Positions 1-11,494 of a stretch of 64,000 nucleotides of DNA are shown piece after piece. The translations under genes and the position numbers were made by a program. Every line of letters starts with the position of its first letter. Within the stretch, counting starts at the first letter, position 1. The notes under the pieces are model-generated. The model was given only the letters and a program-made list of their open reading frames with translations, did no database searches and was not told the DNA's origin. Where the stretch lies: NCBI GenBank assembly GCA_008933995.1, contig WARS01000026.1:8746001-8810000 (forward strand), read 5' to 3'. Origin of the DNA: Datnioides undecimradiatus (taxonomy: Eukaryota > Chordata > Actinopteri > Lobotiformes > Datnioididae).

Positions 1-22
1 CCTTCATACACAATTAATGAAA

Positions 23-3000
23 TTACATCACAGTACAGCAACAGGTGGCAGGATAGTTATCTGCACTGACTTTGAACTCATTTCCGTAAACAAAGTAAAT
101 GTGTGATTTCCCTTTCCACGTGTAGGTCACCTTGGTGACAGGAATCAGCTCGATGGTTTGACGCTGTAAATAAAGAAAGGAAATATGAGCATGTCACACA
201 TTCATGAAAACAGACTTTGATCTAATCCATTAACCATTTGATGATTGTACTTGTACTTTACTTGAATATTTTCCTTGTATGCTCCTTAATACTTCTATAT
301 CACTACGTTTTGGAGAACTGATTTAACCTACTAGCATTACATGAAGTACCTGAGATTAGCCACACTTCACCAGCTTTAACAACAGTGATGCTTCATTTTA
401 CTGAGATCTATGGATTAACTCCTAATTTATTGTTATGCTGTATTTTTTCTGTAACTAATTTTGCAAACTTATGCACTACTTAATTAAGTTATAAAATGTA
501 GGACTCAAGTATTTTTACAGTGATATTACTATAATTACATTAAAAAAATCTGGTTACTTCCTTCACCAAAGTCATAGAAAAAATATTTTCATTTTACATC
601 AAATTAGTACCTGTTGTAGAATGCGTGACGTCTGGGAGAACCTGCCCTGGTGTTCATTAACAAGGCGCTGTGCAGCATGCACCACTGCAGGGTCTGGAAA
701 GCCCATCACTGGGTACACCTGCACAGGGTAAATAAAAAATATTAATCAGTGCTGAGTCACCTTTACTTCACGCTTAAGCAGAATAACAAAAGAGGTGTTG
801 GGTAAAAGATGTGAAACGGTACTTTGTAGTAGCACTGTAGGAACTGTAGTAACATGCATACAACTGAAAAAGTAGACCTAAAGCTGGACTTGAAGTGTAC
901 AAAGTGCTTAACAGTGCTTAATGAGCTTTATATACCATTGACTTGATTAGAACTTGACTGAATCACATCTCATTTAAACAGTCTGCAAGCCTGTTGTGTA
1001 GATACAGAGATAAACGTACATGTGGAACATCTGTACAGCCAAAAAGCATGCATGATTTGGGGACCACATTTTTCACCAAAATCTAATTATTGTGCATAAT
1101 TATGTATTAAAAACCTATAATCCCCCCATGCTATATCTTGTGCCCCTTGAGAAAGACAGAAACTTTTACCATGTATTGAGAGTCTCTGAAAAGCTCTTTG
1201 CCAGACACCTTGCTGAGGTTGTCCACCTGCAGTCCACTTGACTGTTCCACGACATAGTTATCAGAGTTGTTGGTCCTGAAAATGTGTACATAAAAATACA
1301 TGAAATCCTGTTTTGTTTCATAACTGTTAAATGCTGATTAACAGTTCAAAGTAACCATAAACGTTGATGACCTTCAGATCATTAAGAAAGAGAAATGGTT
1401 AAGCTAGACATTCTTGACAAATAAACATAGCTAAGGAAGCAGCACCATTTCACAGTGAGGTTGATGTAAACCAGAAGCTGTTGTTTTCCTCGACATGTGT
1501 CACATTGCTTCGATCCTTGTCCATGGCAGTGGCCGCAACTGTAAATGGAATGATGTTTAGGTGAAGCACAGAGTGTAATGATCTGGCAGTTTTATTTCAT
1601 TTGAAATCCATGAATTCTAACCAGTAACACTTACTTTTCCCTCCCTCTGCCATTGCAGTGGTGGCATCGATCTTCTCCATGGCGATAACCAGATCCATTA
1701 CAGACCCAACAAACTTTCTGACAGCCACCCGCCCAAAAAAAAAGGAAATTGAATAATAATATGGTCTCAGTTAAGGTCTTAAGTAATCATTTAACTGAGA
1801 TCTATGGAAATTACTTACATTACCAGCACCAGCACAATCTTTGCAAGGTCTTCTCCCCATTCCCACACAAACATGGCAGCTCTGTGTATGACAAGTCATA
1901 TGTCAGGAAAAATCAGTCACAAAAGCAGTCACAGCAGCTTTTTCTTCTTCAAATGTGTGTTATAGAATTTACCTTCAGAGATGATGTGTATGGAACCCTG
2001 ATGGTCTGTTTGCCATCCATAAAAAAACTAGGGGCTTGAGCAGGAATATCCCAAGGACCTGGAGGTGATTGGGAAAAGGCATCCACGGGCTGGCCTGATC
2101 CAAATAAATCAACATATTACATTATCAGTATCACTAAATACCCAGCTGGAAGCAGAAGACTGAGGATTCAACTCATGCCAATGATGTACAGGGTGTATCA
2201 GTACCATTGTATGGCTCATGACTCCATTCTGTGGATCTTGATTCAGTGAAGGTTTCCAGGCGATACTACAACAAAGCAGGTGTAAAGAAAACAAACAAAA
2301 GTAATCTTCTTCTATCTGGTTATATTTAATGATCTACAGCCATTTTCTTTGGTTATTTGTTTATTAAAACTATTATACAAGCCAATCATTTTACTGATTT
2401 TCCTGTCATTATTGTGGGCTTATCTAAACATGCACACATGAACAAACCACCTCTTACCCTGTAGGTATTGAATGCCTCCATGCTGGTGATCACACCATCC
2501 TTTGCTGGCGCTGAGCTATAGCAGCATTTGCTGGATGCAAACAGGATAAACGCCTCACGGGCAGTATCTTCACTTATTGATGGGATGCTGTCAGAAATAA
2601 GGAAATTATTTACATTGTGTCCTGCGGCCTCAAGTTTTAACAGGAAGTTAGGAAGTGCTTTGATTGCATTAACACATAACGGAAGATGTTTTGTAATTTG
2701 CAGTTGTGAAAGAAATACAAAAGTCTCACTTCCAATGTGGCTGCTCAGGTCCAGGCTCAGGCTGAGGAACTGGGTAAGCAGGCATGGGAGGGGGAAGAAA
2801 TCCACCTACAGTAGATATTGAAAGACATTGTACTGCTTCATTGCTTTATCTACAGAGCAGTCATTCAAAATACACACTTGGTGGCCACTTTATTAGGTGT
2901 ACCTGAAAAATCCTACATATCAGCCATTACTTACTACCATTACGCTTTACACATTAAAATATTAAGTTTTGATCGCCACTCCTAGTGAGGTATGCATTTA

Positions 3001-4208
3001 ATTGTGTGCTTCTTATTGAGAGTGTAGTTTGCAGTGGTGTAATGGCTGACTATATTATAATGAGGTGTTTTTCCAATGTTTTGGCCATCCTATTTACACA
3101 CACAAGGAGGATTAAATATTAAAAACAGAGTTCGATATAATACAGTCCAATACAACAGCCAAACTAATCTCCACCTCAGTAACAAACACACAGTTGAATT
3201 AACACCTCTAGGGAGGCTTTGAAAAACTGAGCACATAAACTATGCAAAGTTGGAGGAGTTGTATTGAATTGCATTAGACTGTGTAGGTGTGACTCATAAA
3301 GCGGCCAGAGAGTTAATAAGCAGTGCGGCGTACCGTACCTCCACCCCCTGCGAGTGTTCCTTCATAGCCAGGCACGCTGTCAAACATGCTGGCCGGAGGA
3401 GCGCTGGGGCCCTGGAAGTCAGCTGCGGGTGGGGCGAACATTGCTAAAACAAACCAGAAAAACCAGTTCAGGCATGTGTATGGATGTGTACTTTCAAAAG
3501 GCTGAATCTTGTAAAGTTTCCATGCATTACAGAAATGAGTTTCCTATTAAAACACGTTTGGGATTCTTTTAAAAGCAACCCTTAATCTTTATTTTTTTTT
3601 AAATCCACCTAAATTCTTGCGGTTCCCAAATTGTGACATGCTCCTAACACCAGAAGACAGTGTCGTGAGTGAGTACTTACCTTGTACCTCGGGGTTATTA
3701 TCCATTCTGAGATGTTTCACAGAGAGACTAAATGCTTGGAGACCCCGTTCGACCCTCAAACCAACTCTTTAACGTCTGTCAAACTAGCAGCGCATACAGT
3801 CCCTACAGCCACGGCAGTGTCAGCAGCCTCAAATAACCTGTATGTCTAAATTGACGTCACGCAGATATTTGGCGTGAGGGTGTGTGTGCGTGTGTGCACT
3901 GTCCTGTCCTGTATGGCGGAAGCGTGCAATTATAAGACTGTCAAATGGCTTTAATCAAATCCAAATCATGACAAAATAACCTACCGTTAAATAATATTTC
4001 AAACTTAAATAGATCATACCTGGTGCCCCCTCTGCCGCTGGGACATAACCGGGGTTGGCCACTCCATAAGTGCGGTTCTGGTGGCTGCAAGTAATGGGAA
4101 AGTGAAAGTTAGGACGATGATGGTAAAAATATCAGGCGCATAGGTTCAGTTTGGAGGAAAACACACATCATTAAGCGACGCTCACCTCAATATAGGCTGG
4201 TGTTCCAT
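23..4208 (-). CDS. ssuh2: SSUH2 homolog (cysteine-rich, DnaJ-zinc-finger-like protein)
   Basis: This is a spliced minus-strand gene with 13 coding exons in transcript order: 4208-4186, 4084-4020, 3443-3339, 2805-2730, 2587-2458, 2265-2205, 2094-1973, 1881-1819, 1717-1635, 1538-1446, 1275-1170, 718-611 and 163-23. Every junction is GT-AG with matching phase, and the total is 391 residues plus stop. The N-terminal ~90 residues are rich in Pro, Gly and Ala. Next comes the family block with SSKCCYSSAPAKDG and YRLETFTESRSTEW. Residues about 196-265 carry six CxxCxGxG-like repeats (CHVCVGMG, CKDCAGAG, CWVCNGSG, CHHCNGRG, CGHCHGQG, CDTCRGK), as in DnaJ-type zinc fingers. The C-terminal domain ends in CCCTVM. 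The family is named after worm ssu-2; its biochemical role is poorly defined, and I recall a link to tooth development. Introns are short. The start was chosen because the Met at 4208 begins an open exon with a good donor. Confidence 0.9.
245..570. repeat. Degenerate dispersed repeat, family B, in the last ssuh2 intron
   Basis: This AT-rich stretch shows runs such as TTGTACTTGTACTTTACTTGA near 250 and GGACTCAAGTATTTTTACAG near 502. The same arrangement of 'GTACTT/ACTTGAGTA' runs appears at 33.0-34.5 kb and 36.1-36.6 kb in this window, where one copy has terminal inverted repeats. I interpret it as a decayed non-autonomous DNA element. Its boundaries are approximate. Confidence 0.45.
2876..2905. 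repeat. Fragment of a common fish repeat end
   Basis: The motif GGTGGCCACTTTATTAGGTG followed by TACCT resembles the end of a dispersed element that I remember from many fish genomes. Only the end is recognisable. The flanking bases up to about 3330 are unique AT-rich ssuh2 intron with no other feature that I see. Confidence 0.35.
3681..3705 (-). CDS. ssuh2: Alternative first coding exon of ssuh2 (MDNNPEVQ)
   Basis: An ATG at 3705-3703 opens MDNNPEVQ and runs straight into a strong donor (GTAAGT) at 3680. Its phase (one base left over) is the same as that of the upstream two-exon start ending at 4020, so both can splice to the exon at 3443. This would give a 370-residue protein lacking the segment MEHQPILSHQNRTYG... 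The sequence upstream (3710-3900) would be its promoter and 5' UTR. The isoform is inferred from splice phase; no transcript was seen. Confidence 0.7.
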
Positions 4209-4770
4209 TTCAAAACACTGGGGAACGACTAAACAGGCTAAACAGAAAAACCAAAACCACCGAAGTGTTGATACGTTCTTTAATCATGCACAGGCATATC
4301 ATCATGTGACGAAAAGCAAATCATTACCTATTATTACTCCCCACCCAGGTTTGGTGCATGTCGGTCAGCTACCGCCTCCTCGCCTGAACAGGAACAGAAC
4401 TTTCCGTAGAGATTTTTTGGTTCAGCTTGACTTCTCAAGCGAGTACAAAGTCTATAAGGATAAAGTGGTCTATCGGTTTGGAGAAGTACAGAACCCCCCG
4501 CCCCAATAATGAAAAAAAACTTTCATTCGTGCAGGAAGTGCGCACGAATCTGCCTCATGAGCAGTAAACAAATGTGAAAAGTGGGTGTACAGATGTGAAC
4601 ACTGTTTAAAAAACATAATAATTTAATAGTAGGTGAACAACAAACACTGTCACATTCATACTGTATCATTAAACATGTTTTAAGATGATTTCCAGTGAAG
4701 AACAACCGCTGTAGTGCTGTTCTCTGATGAAATACAGTACCCATAAGCCTTTGCAACACTCGCGGAAGTC
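4209..4770. promoter_or_regulatory. Shared divergent promoter region of ssuh2 and rpl32
   Basis: About 560 bp separate the ssuh2 start codon (minus strand) from the rpl32 pyrimidine-tract start (plus strand), so both transcripts must be driven from here. No TATA box lies close to the rpl32 start, as is usual for ribosomal-protein genes. An open frame at 4306-4509 encodes 67 residues, but it lacks family similarity I recognise and is not annotated as a gene. Confidence 0.5.
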
Positions 4771-4822
4771 CTTTTCTTTCCTTCCGCCGTTGCTGAAGTC
4801 CCTTTTGGATTTACATCGGCGG
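4771..4822 (+). other. rpl32: rpl32 first, non-coding exon with 5' TOP tract
   Basis: A pyrimidine run (CCTTTTCTTTCCTTCC, about 4770-4785) is typical of the 5' terminal oligopyrimidine start of ribosomal-protein mRNAs, which couples their translation to mTOR signalling. The exon ends at a good donor (GTGAGT) at 4823 and splices to the ATG exon at 5540. The exact first base is inferred from the tract. Confidence 0.65.
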
Positions 4823-5544
4823 GTGAGTCCATACAATCTATGTCAATCCGCGACGTTAATGGTGTTATTTGGCTATCCTGACGTGGTTTAACAAATATTT
4901 ACATTCACTTTATAGATTTCTGATAAAATTGACAACTTTACCATTTTATAACGTCTGTAATGCCTTGTCCCGGAGCGAGGTGCTGCTCCTAAAGCGGCTG
5001 GCTGCTTGCTAGCGGTCTCCCTGTAAAATGGAGTTATAGTATACAGTGAAGACCCACTGTACTATGCTGCTTACAAATAAACGTTATAGAACAATGAAAC
5101 CGTCGCCGACATTAGATGTGTATGAATTTATTTCTGTTCAGGACGTACTATTAAACCCGAGGGCATGAAGTGGAATAGCATGGCTATCTAGCTAGCTGAA
5201 CATTAACTGTACTGTAGAAGCTAGCTAGCTAGCTGACGTTGGCTAACACGTTTATCTTGCGGCTCACTCAACTGAAAAGTTGTTGCATATTTGGTGCATT
5301 GCTGTTGGCGATCGTTTTGTCATTGTTAGCAAGTGCTGTCTATACATGTGGCAGTGAGTTGCAGAACCTCATAAGATTGACGTTTCTGACAATTCTTAAT
5401 ACTTTGTCTCACGTACCGATAACAGCGTGTGCTAGTCAAGTTTGCTTAGCATGTAGCACATTGTATTTTGATGCTGCAACAATTAAGTCTACATATTCAT
5501 GCATAATTTGTTGTAACCATAGTCATTTTCGATCCTCAGTCACC

Positions 5545-8271
5545 ATGGCAGCCCTCAGGCCCCTCACCAAGCCCAAGATTGTCAAAAAGCGAACCAAGAA
5601 GTTCATTCGCCATCAGTCTGACAGATATGTGAAGATTGCGGTAAGAGGCTGGTTTGCACATAAGACATGCTAAGCTGTGTTGGATTCACGATTTTACTTG
5701 CAAGGATGGATTTGCAACAGATTAATCAGAGTATCTTCACCTCCAACAGAAAAACTGGCGCAAGCCCAGAGGTATCGACAACAGGGTCCGCAGGCGGTTC
5801 AAGGGTCAGATGCTGATGCCAAACATCGGTTATGGTAGCAACAAGAAGACCAAGTACATGCTGCCCACTGGCTTCAAGAAGTTCCTGGTCCACAATGTGA
5901 AGGAGCTTGAGGTCCTGATGATGAGTAACAAGTAAGTTGTTGGTAACTTTAGGCTGTATATCAAAGTGTCAGACTTGCACAAGTTTTGACTTGTCTGCAG
6001 GGATTTTGAGCTACCGGCTGTGACTTTTGCTACTTCAGTAAAATAGAGCTCACCTGAACAGGAATTGTTTGATTAGCACTCTGATAAAAAAAAAAAAAAA
6101 ATGCATTTCATATTACATTTTAAATTGAGCGATTGACCAACTGGAACATTGTGTTTTTCCCCAAGTGACAAGATACGTGTGATTGTCCAAATATTTCACT
6201 GCCTTGAGCACCATATGGTATTGTGTTGTCAACAGAAGCGTCAGATCTCAAAAACTTAACACTGTGTAAAACTGTGTCTACACACACCAAGGGTAAAGTG
6301 GGGGAACTTACCTCGGAATGGCAATAAGAATGAAACTGCTATATTCTCTCATAACTATGTTAGATAAGTTAATTCAGGATTTTACTAAAACTGAGTAAGC
6401 ATATATACTGCTGGCCTGCAAAACTACTCTTATAATGGCTAATAGTCCAGCACTTGACATCTAACGGGGAATGATAAACAGAATTGTAGGTGCATGTGGA
6501 GCTTTGTGTGATTCCTGCTTTATAAAAACAGGAACTTCTTTGAGAAACCTTGCTAAAATTTACCTTCTCCAACAGATGGCATTGCAGCTACCTGCTGCAA
6601 CCACTTTATTTAACTAGAAAATATGACTGGATGGTTTCAAAAGAAGAGGCTTTTGAAACGGCCAGTCATTTGGGAAGAAATGACTTGTGCAGGTTGCAGT
6701 GTGAGCCTGTTTTTTTTCCTGTTTACTTTGAAACTGTGAAAAGGTCAAGATGATGATGGTTTTTATGTCGAGTCTCTTTTTTGATAGCCCTTCTTACGTT
6801 TTGTCTTGTGTCAAGTGTAGAAAACCACAGATCTGGTGTTAAATTCATCATTCACAGGATTCTGGAGGGATGCAGGCTTAGTGTTAGGATGTGTTTTCAT
6901 CTTGTCAGTTTATTTTAAATTTGAAATGGAAAAAGAATGACTACCTAAGCAGAGGTGAAGTGGGATGAGAAGGCAGCAGTTACTATGAATTAGTTTTGAA
7001 GCTTGAGATGCCTGTCAAGTATGTAAGAAGCGAGTACGGCACAAAGTATTTCTTTAATACTGCAGTCACATTATCCTGTTAAGATTAATAAAGGGGTGAG
7101 ATTACGATAGCGCTCATCCTGGATTGAACCTTGATACTGAATTTTTCATCCAAAAGATTAGTCTCACTGATTTTAGACCTGCCATAATAGTAACTTGCTA
7201 ATGTCCAGCATATTTCAGAGAGAGGGGTTAAATGACTGGCTTTGCGGAGGCTGTAACAGTTTGCTGTAAGGACAGGAATGGATAATTGGGTTGAAATGTG
7301 TTTAACATGCACCTGCAGTGTGAGCTAATTGACATATGCCACAATAGTGAGCACAGTTCAGCTTGCAACAGTGCGTAAAATCAGAAGGAAGCAATCTGAT
7401 TGTAAGGGACATGTTGGGCTTTTCCCATTTTGGAGCCAGTATCTAGTAGTGCTTTGAACAGCCAGTCACTGTTACCGAGTACACAAATGCAAAGAAATGC
7501 CAGTTCAGGCAATAAAGACTCACTAAGGCTCACTAAGCTTGTTTGTCAACAGGCTTCGAGCCGTAAATTGTCAGTGATTCCAGATATGGTGACGTTGATT
7601 TTGTTGAACTTTTTCACACTTTATCAATAATTCAGATAAAGTGTTGAGAATCGATGGTGGTCTGCTATATCCACTGTTTTTATTTCATTTTGTTGGTTAT
7701 GGAACTTAATAGACTACTAAAATAATAGTAACGTAATTTCAGTTGTAGTTGTCGTATTACTTTGGATGAATAAAGTCAGACTGGTATGAATGGATTTAAA
7801 AACTTGTCAGTCCTTGTAGTTCCAGTCACAATAAGTGACTAATTTGATTCTTTCGTTGTATTTACTATTGATTCCCTGATCATAGAAGTTCTGTAGCGTT
7901 TAGACTTAGGAGTGTGGTGTTTTGTTGAGACTGTCATGACCTCCCCTCAAGAGCACCGAATGTCAGTGAGGATACATTTAACCTGTAGAAAAGTTCATAT
8001 TCTGTGTGTTTAAATATGTAAGGAATGACAAAGAATTAAAATTCCACGGTAAAACAGCAAATGGAAGATAAATTGGGTGGCATGCGATGAAAGCTGCTTT
8101 AATTCAGAGCACATCATTGACCAACTCTTTTCCCTGTCTAGGACTCACTGTGCTGAGATCGCCCACAACGTCTCCTCCAAGAACAGGAAACTGATCGTGG
8201 AGAGGGCAGCTCAGCTGGCCATCAAGATCACCAACCCCAATGCCAGGCTCAGGAGCGAGGAGAACGAATAA
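5545..8271 (+). CDS. rpl32: 60S ribosomal protein L32 (eL32)
   Basis: This is a component of the large ribosomal subunit. Coding exons are 5545-5640 (the exon itself starts at 5540), 5750-5931 and 8142-8271. They join to 135 residues, the normal eL32 length. The protein opens [20 protein letters not shown], continues with [20 protein letters not shown], and closes with [12 protein letters not shown], all signature eL32 sequence. The ATG sits in a strong Kozak context (CACCATGG) five bases into the exon. Basic N-terminal stretches fit rRNA binding. The last intron (5932-8141) is long for this gene. Ribosomal-protein introns often host snoRNAs, and mammalian RPL32 carries an H/ACA snoRNA (SNORA7A, from memory), but I could not recognise one here with confidence. 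Confidence 0.98.
6595..6699. repeat. Nested inverted repeat (hairpin) inside the long rpl32 intron
   Basis: Three pairs of arms are nested: CTGCAACC (6595-6602) with GGTTGCAG (6692-6699), ATGACTGG (6623-6630) with CCAGTCAT (6662-6669), and GTTTCAAAAG (6634-6643) with CTTTTGAAAC (6650-6659). The inner two pairs form an almost continuous stem with a six-base loop. It could be a structured intronic RNA or the remnant of a small palindromic element. The internal loops of the outer part are too large for a normal H/ACA hairpin. Confidence 0.5.
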
Positions 8272-8284
8272 ACTGGTTATTAAC

Positions 8285-8290
8285 AATAAA
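8285..8290 (+). terminator. rpl32: rpl32 poly(A) signal
   Basis: AATAAA lies 14 bases after the stop codon, giving the very short 3' UTR typical of ribosomal-protein genes. Confidence 0.9.
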
Positions 8291-9019
8291 TGTTTAAAAA
8301 TGGAAGAAACAGGCTTGTTAATCATTTTTCTGCAACACAGTTTTTAGCAGGGTCATTTCACAGATCAGGAAATTATTGTATGTGTGAAACATGATAGAAA
8401 CGTCAAAGTCTAAGAAAGTTTAAAAACTTTACACATCAGAGAGGCTTACTAAAATTTTTTAATGATTTCATCGGCAGGGATGGTAGGAAGTTTGGTGATA
8501 TGGACAAACACCAACTTGAAATCATATCGAACTGTTAGTTTAAGCCCTTGTCCAATCTGAATGTTCTATCACCTATAATTACTTTCCATTAGACTGATTT
8601 CCTTCCTTTTAGCATGAAAAGTGTCAAATGTGAAGAAAATACTCATTACAATTTCTCAGAGCCAAAGTGACACATTCAGATTGGTTAACTTGTCCAACTG
8701 AGGAAAATAAAAGTCAAAGATCTGTAATTTACAAGCACAAATGACAAGAAAAGCGGGAAATACTCATGTAAGAAGCTGGGACCGGGAAATGTTTGACATC
8801 ATTGCTTGAAAAATGAAATATTTTCACAGTCCTTTCAGTTCATTATTGGAGTTGTCATTGCATCAATAACAGAAACGCCATGACAAGTTTTGCTCTGACC
8901 CTCATTTAAATAAGTAACACTTGTGGGTGTGTGTTTAATTTAAAACAGAATAATGTTATATTAACAGGTGTTGGAGTGACTGCAGGGTTATAAATGGTTA
9001 GTTCATTTGAAACATGAAC
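8291..9019. other. Intergenic region, no gene seen
   Basis: This is AT-rich sequence between the rpl32 3' end and a putative minus-strand exon. The only signal of note is ATTAAA on the minus strand at 8934-8939, which could be the poly(A) signal of that exon. Confidence 0.4.
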
Positions 9020-9160
9020 TTAAGAAACTGCACAGGCGTCAAAATAGCACAGAAATGCCCTCATGAATGATGCTGCGTCAACGCTGATGGCCACAGCGCC
9101 GGTTGTATTCTCCTCTCCGTAAATGGGGTTATTCCTCACCTCCTTCCAGATGACTGGGCA
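9020..9160 (-). CDS. Putative orphan terminal coding exon of an unidentified gene
   Basis: Reading leftward, a pyrimidine-rich tract and acceptor (TTGTTCTGTTCCAG) precede an open frame of 46 codons ending in TAA at 9022-9020. The peptide begins CPVIWKEVRNNPIYGEENTT and ends FLCYFDACAVS. The other two frames stop within about 15 codons. ATTAAA about 80 bases further on (8934-8939) could be the poly(A) signal. NPIYGEE resembles a tyrosine motif of a cytoplasmic tail, but I do not recognise the protein. The rest of the gene is not evident; a phase-compatible 63-base exon at 10842-10904 is one candidate. A fortuitous open frame cannot be excluded. Confidence 0.4.
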   Translation of the reverse strand, partial: CPVIWKEVRNNPIYGEENTTGAVAISVDAASFMRAFLCYFDACAVS

Positions 9161-11103
9161 CTGGAACAGAACAAAAGGGGCAAGATGCCTGAAGAAGAGT
9201 GTTGACCCATATTAGAAATGGAGGAGGCCACATAACTTTGTATAAACACTGTTTTCTTTCCAAGATGTGATCTGGGGTAGCTTTTGAAAGAGACCATGCT
9301 TTTACAGTTTCTAAGGCTTCTCGCTGTCAAAGAATGTTCTGGACTCCATTCATGTTTTGTTTTTTTTAATTTAACTTCTTAAATCGTTTCAGGTCCGAAC
9401 TCTGCAGAGTTCAATATGAGTGCATGAGAGCTCAATTTGAAAACTTTGAAAAGACAAAATGCACTCTTGTGTCAGTCTATCGTCTAGTTTTATGGATTTA
9501 AAGTCTCGTCCGGGGATTTGCTATTGCATTTCCATTAAGCTTGGGGACTTGGAAAAGACAGTTCAAAAACAAAAAAGCCAAGTTAAAATGCTGCAAAGTT
9601 CGAGTATACCAACTGGTCTCTGGTATGGATACTCGATATTGCATTTCCCATAATGCATTGTCTCTGGTTATATTTCGCCTGACCTGTAAACATCCTTATC
9701 TTCCCTTTGATACAATAAATTTAAATTATCATTAATCAAAACAAATATATTTTCAGCAGTGGAAAGGTATAATGTTTGGTCAGGAACAGCACTTTATCAA
9801 TTTTGCTTTGAGACTTTAATGTATATATTTTATATATATTAATTTTAGATAGTAATAGAATATGTATTGGTGGCTATTATTAATTTAAAAACAAAACGTG
9901 ATAAAGAAACTATTAAGTATCAGAATAGTTTTAATCAACCAAAAGCACATAAAATGGCTTAAATGAGATCCAACTTGACAACAATTAAAAGGCAACTAAT
10001 AAGACTTTCATTGTTAATAGCTTAAATGTGTTTTGTTTGTAATATTTGTAATATATATTTGTGAACGTGAATTTTACTTGTTAACAGAGTTTAAAAGATT
10101 ATAAGACTGAATTACTCCTTCCAACACTGATCAGTTGTAATGTGAGCCTATCACAGGCTCTCTGTTAAAGATTTGAAGTCTCCAGCTTAATCCCAGGTAA
10201 CCTGATCATCTTTATTGTCTCACACTGAACGCTCCCCTCAGAGCCTGAGCAGTACCAACCATAAGCAGTAAACTGATCTTCATGTGTAAAGCTGGTTGAA
10301 TAACTCACTATAAAAGGTTAGATTAACAAAAGTCAAAAATGATTCACAGACTTGAACTTCAAGACCATGAGGAAGCCAGCTCCCAGTCTCCTCCCAGTCT
10401 CTGGACTAATGGCAAGGACTAATTATGGCATACTGTAAGGTATTATCATGTTTAGACAAGTCTGCAACTGACAATGTGGTGTAATACCAATAGATTAAGT
10501 AAAACATTATCAACAGTTATTGCCTTGAAATGGTATCTCAGATTTGAAATTGTTTTGTGATGTTCAGAGCCGGCTCCCTGCAGAGAAAGTTTCCATTGCA
10601 TTCTGGCAGACAAGCTGTGCCCCACAGCCCTGAGCCCTCTGCCATCTGTTCCTGTAAAACTGACATTGCCAGAGATGCAAAAACATAACATTTATTTAGC
10701 CAGTCAGCTTGTGGCTGTTTGGAACTGAAGGAAGTGAATTACCAGCGATGGTTGGGGACAAAGCTGGCACAGTGTTGGATCTGAATGTCTTCTCTTTTAC
10801 AAACCTGCACCTGTTTTTTGGAATTCCTTGGAAAATCTCACCTGAGAGGACTGGAAGTTCTCCAGAGGGGGAGGAGAAGGTGGAAACAGCACGGCAGGCA
10901 GAGACTGCAATGTCTAAGAGATGGTGAGAGTGTCAGGAAGAGGACAGAATCCATTTTTTCCCCCTGTCACTGGTCAGAAAATGAACATGTCAGCAAGGGT
11001 AGTGTTTGGAAAGGGGCACCTCGCTCCTAAGCAGCTTTCCTTCGCTTTTCCTCAGACAGATTCCCTGAGGAAAGGCAGCCGGTCTGCAGGAGGAAAGAGG
11101 AGG
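9161..11103. other. Intergenic / grip2 upstream region
   Basis: I see no complete gene here. AT-rich, repeat-like sequence runs from about 9350 to 10130. The purine-rich stretch 10840-11100 is the likely 5' UTR and proximal promoter of the first grip2 start exon. The same stretch contains a possible minus-strand mini-exon (10842-10904). Confidence 0.4.
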
Positions 11104-11450
11104 ATGTTCTCATTTTCTCTCAGATGTCGACTGGGCATCATCAGAGGGAGAACCAAAGGTAAACAGACATGTTTTTTTTTCTTTTTTCTAAAACCTTGGA
11201 AACATTGTCTTCATGTGAGAATTAAAAGTTTTAGTTATTTGCCAATTTATGCCTTAATAAAGCACTTACTTAAAATGACTTAACTTTAACACATTTATTT
11301 GTAACATTTTCCATGCCAAAGTCACCAAATTACATGTATTACCCGATTTAATTTAAAAACAGGCAGTTAAAGTGCACCAGGCCTGTTAAACTGAGCATTG
11401 ACTAAACTAACATCTGGGCTTTTGACAGACCTTAAAGGTGAAAATTAATT

Positions 11451-11494
<44 letters not shown>

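Noticed and set aside
4306..4509. 67-codon open frame (…FRRDFLVQLDFSSEYKVYKD…) between ssuh2 and rpl32
   Set aside because: It looks protein-like, but it lies in the shared promoter, has no splice context or family I recognise, and is short enough to be chance.
5239..5673. 144-codon frame ending in rpl32 exon 2
   Set aside because: It is the first rpl32 intron read through into the coding exon; the real start is the Kozak ATG at 5545.
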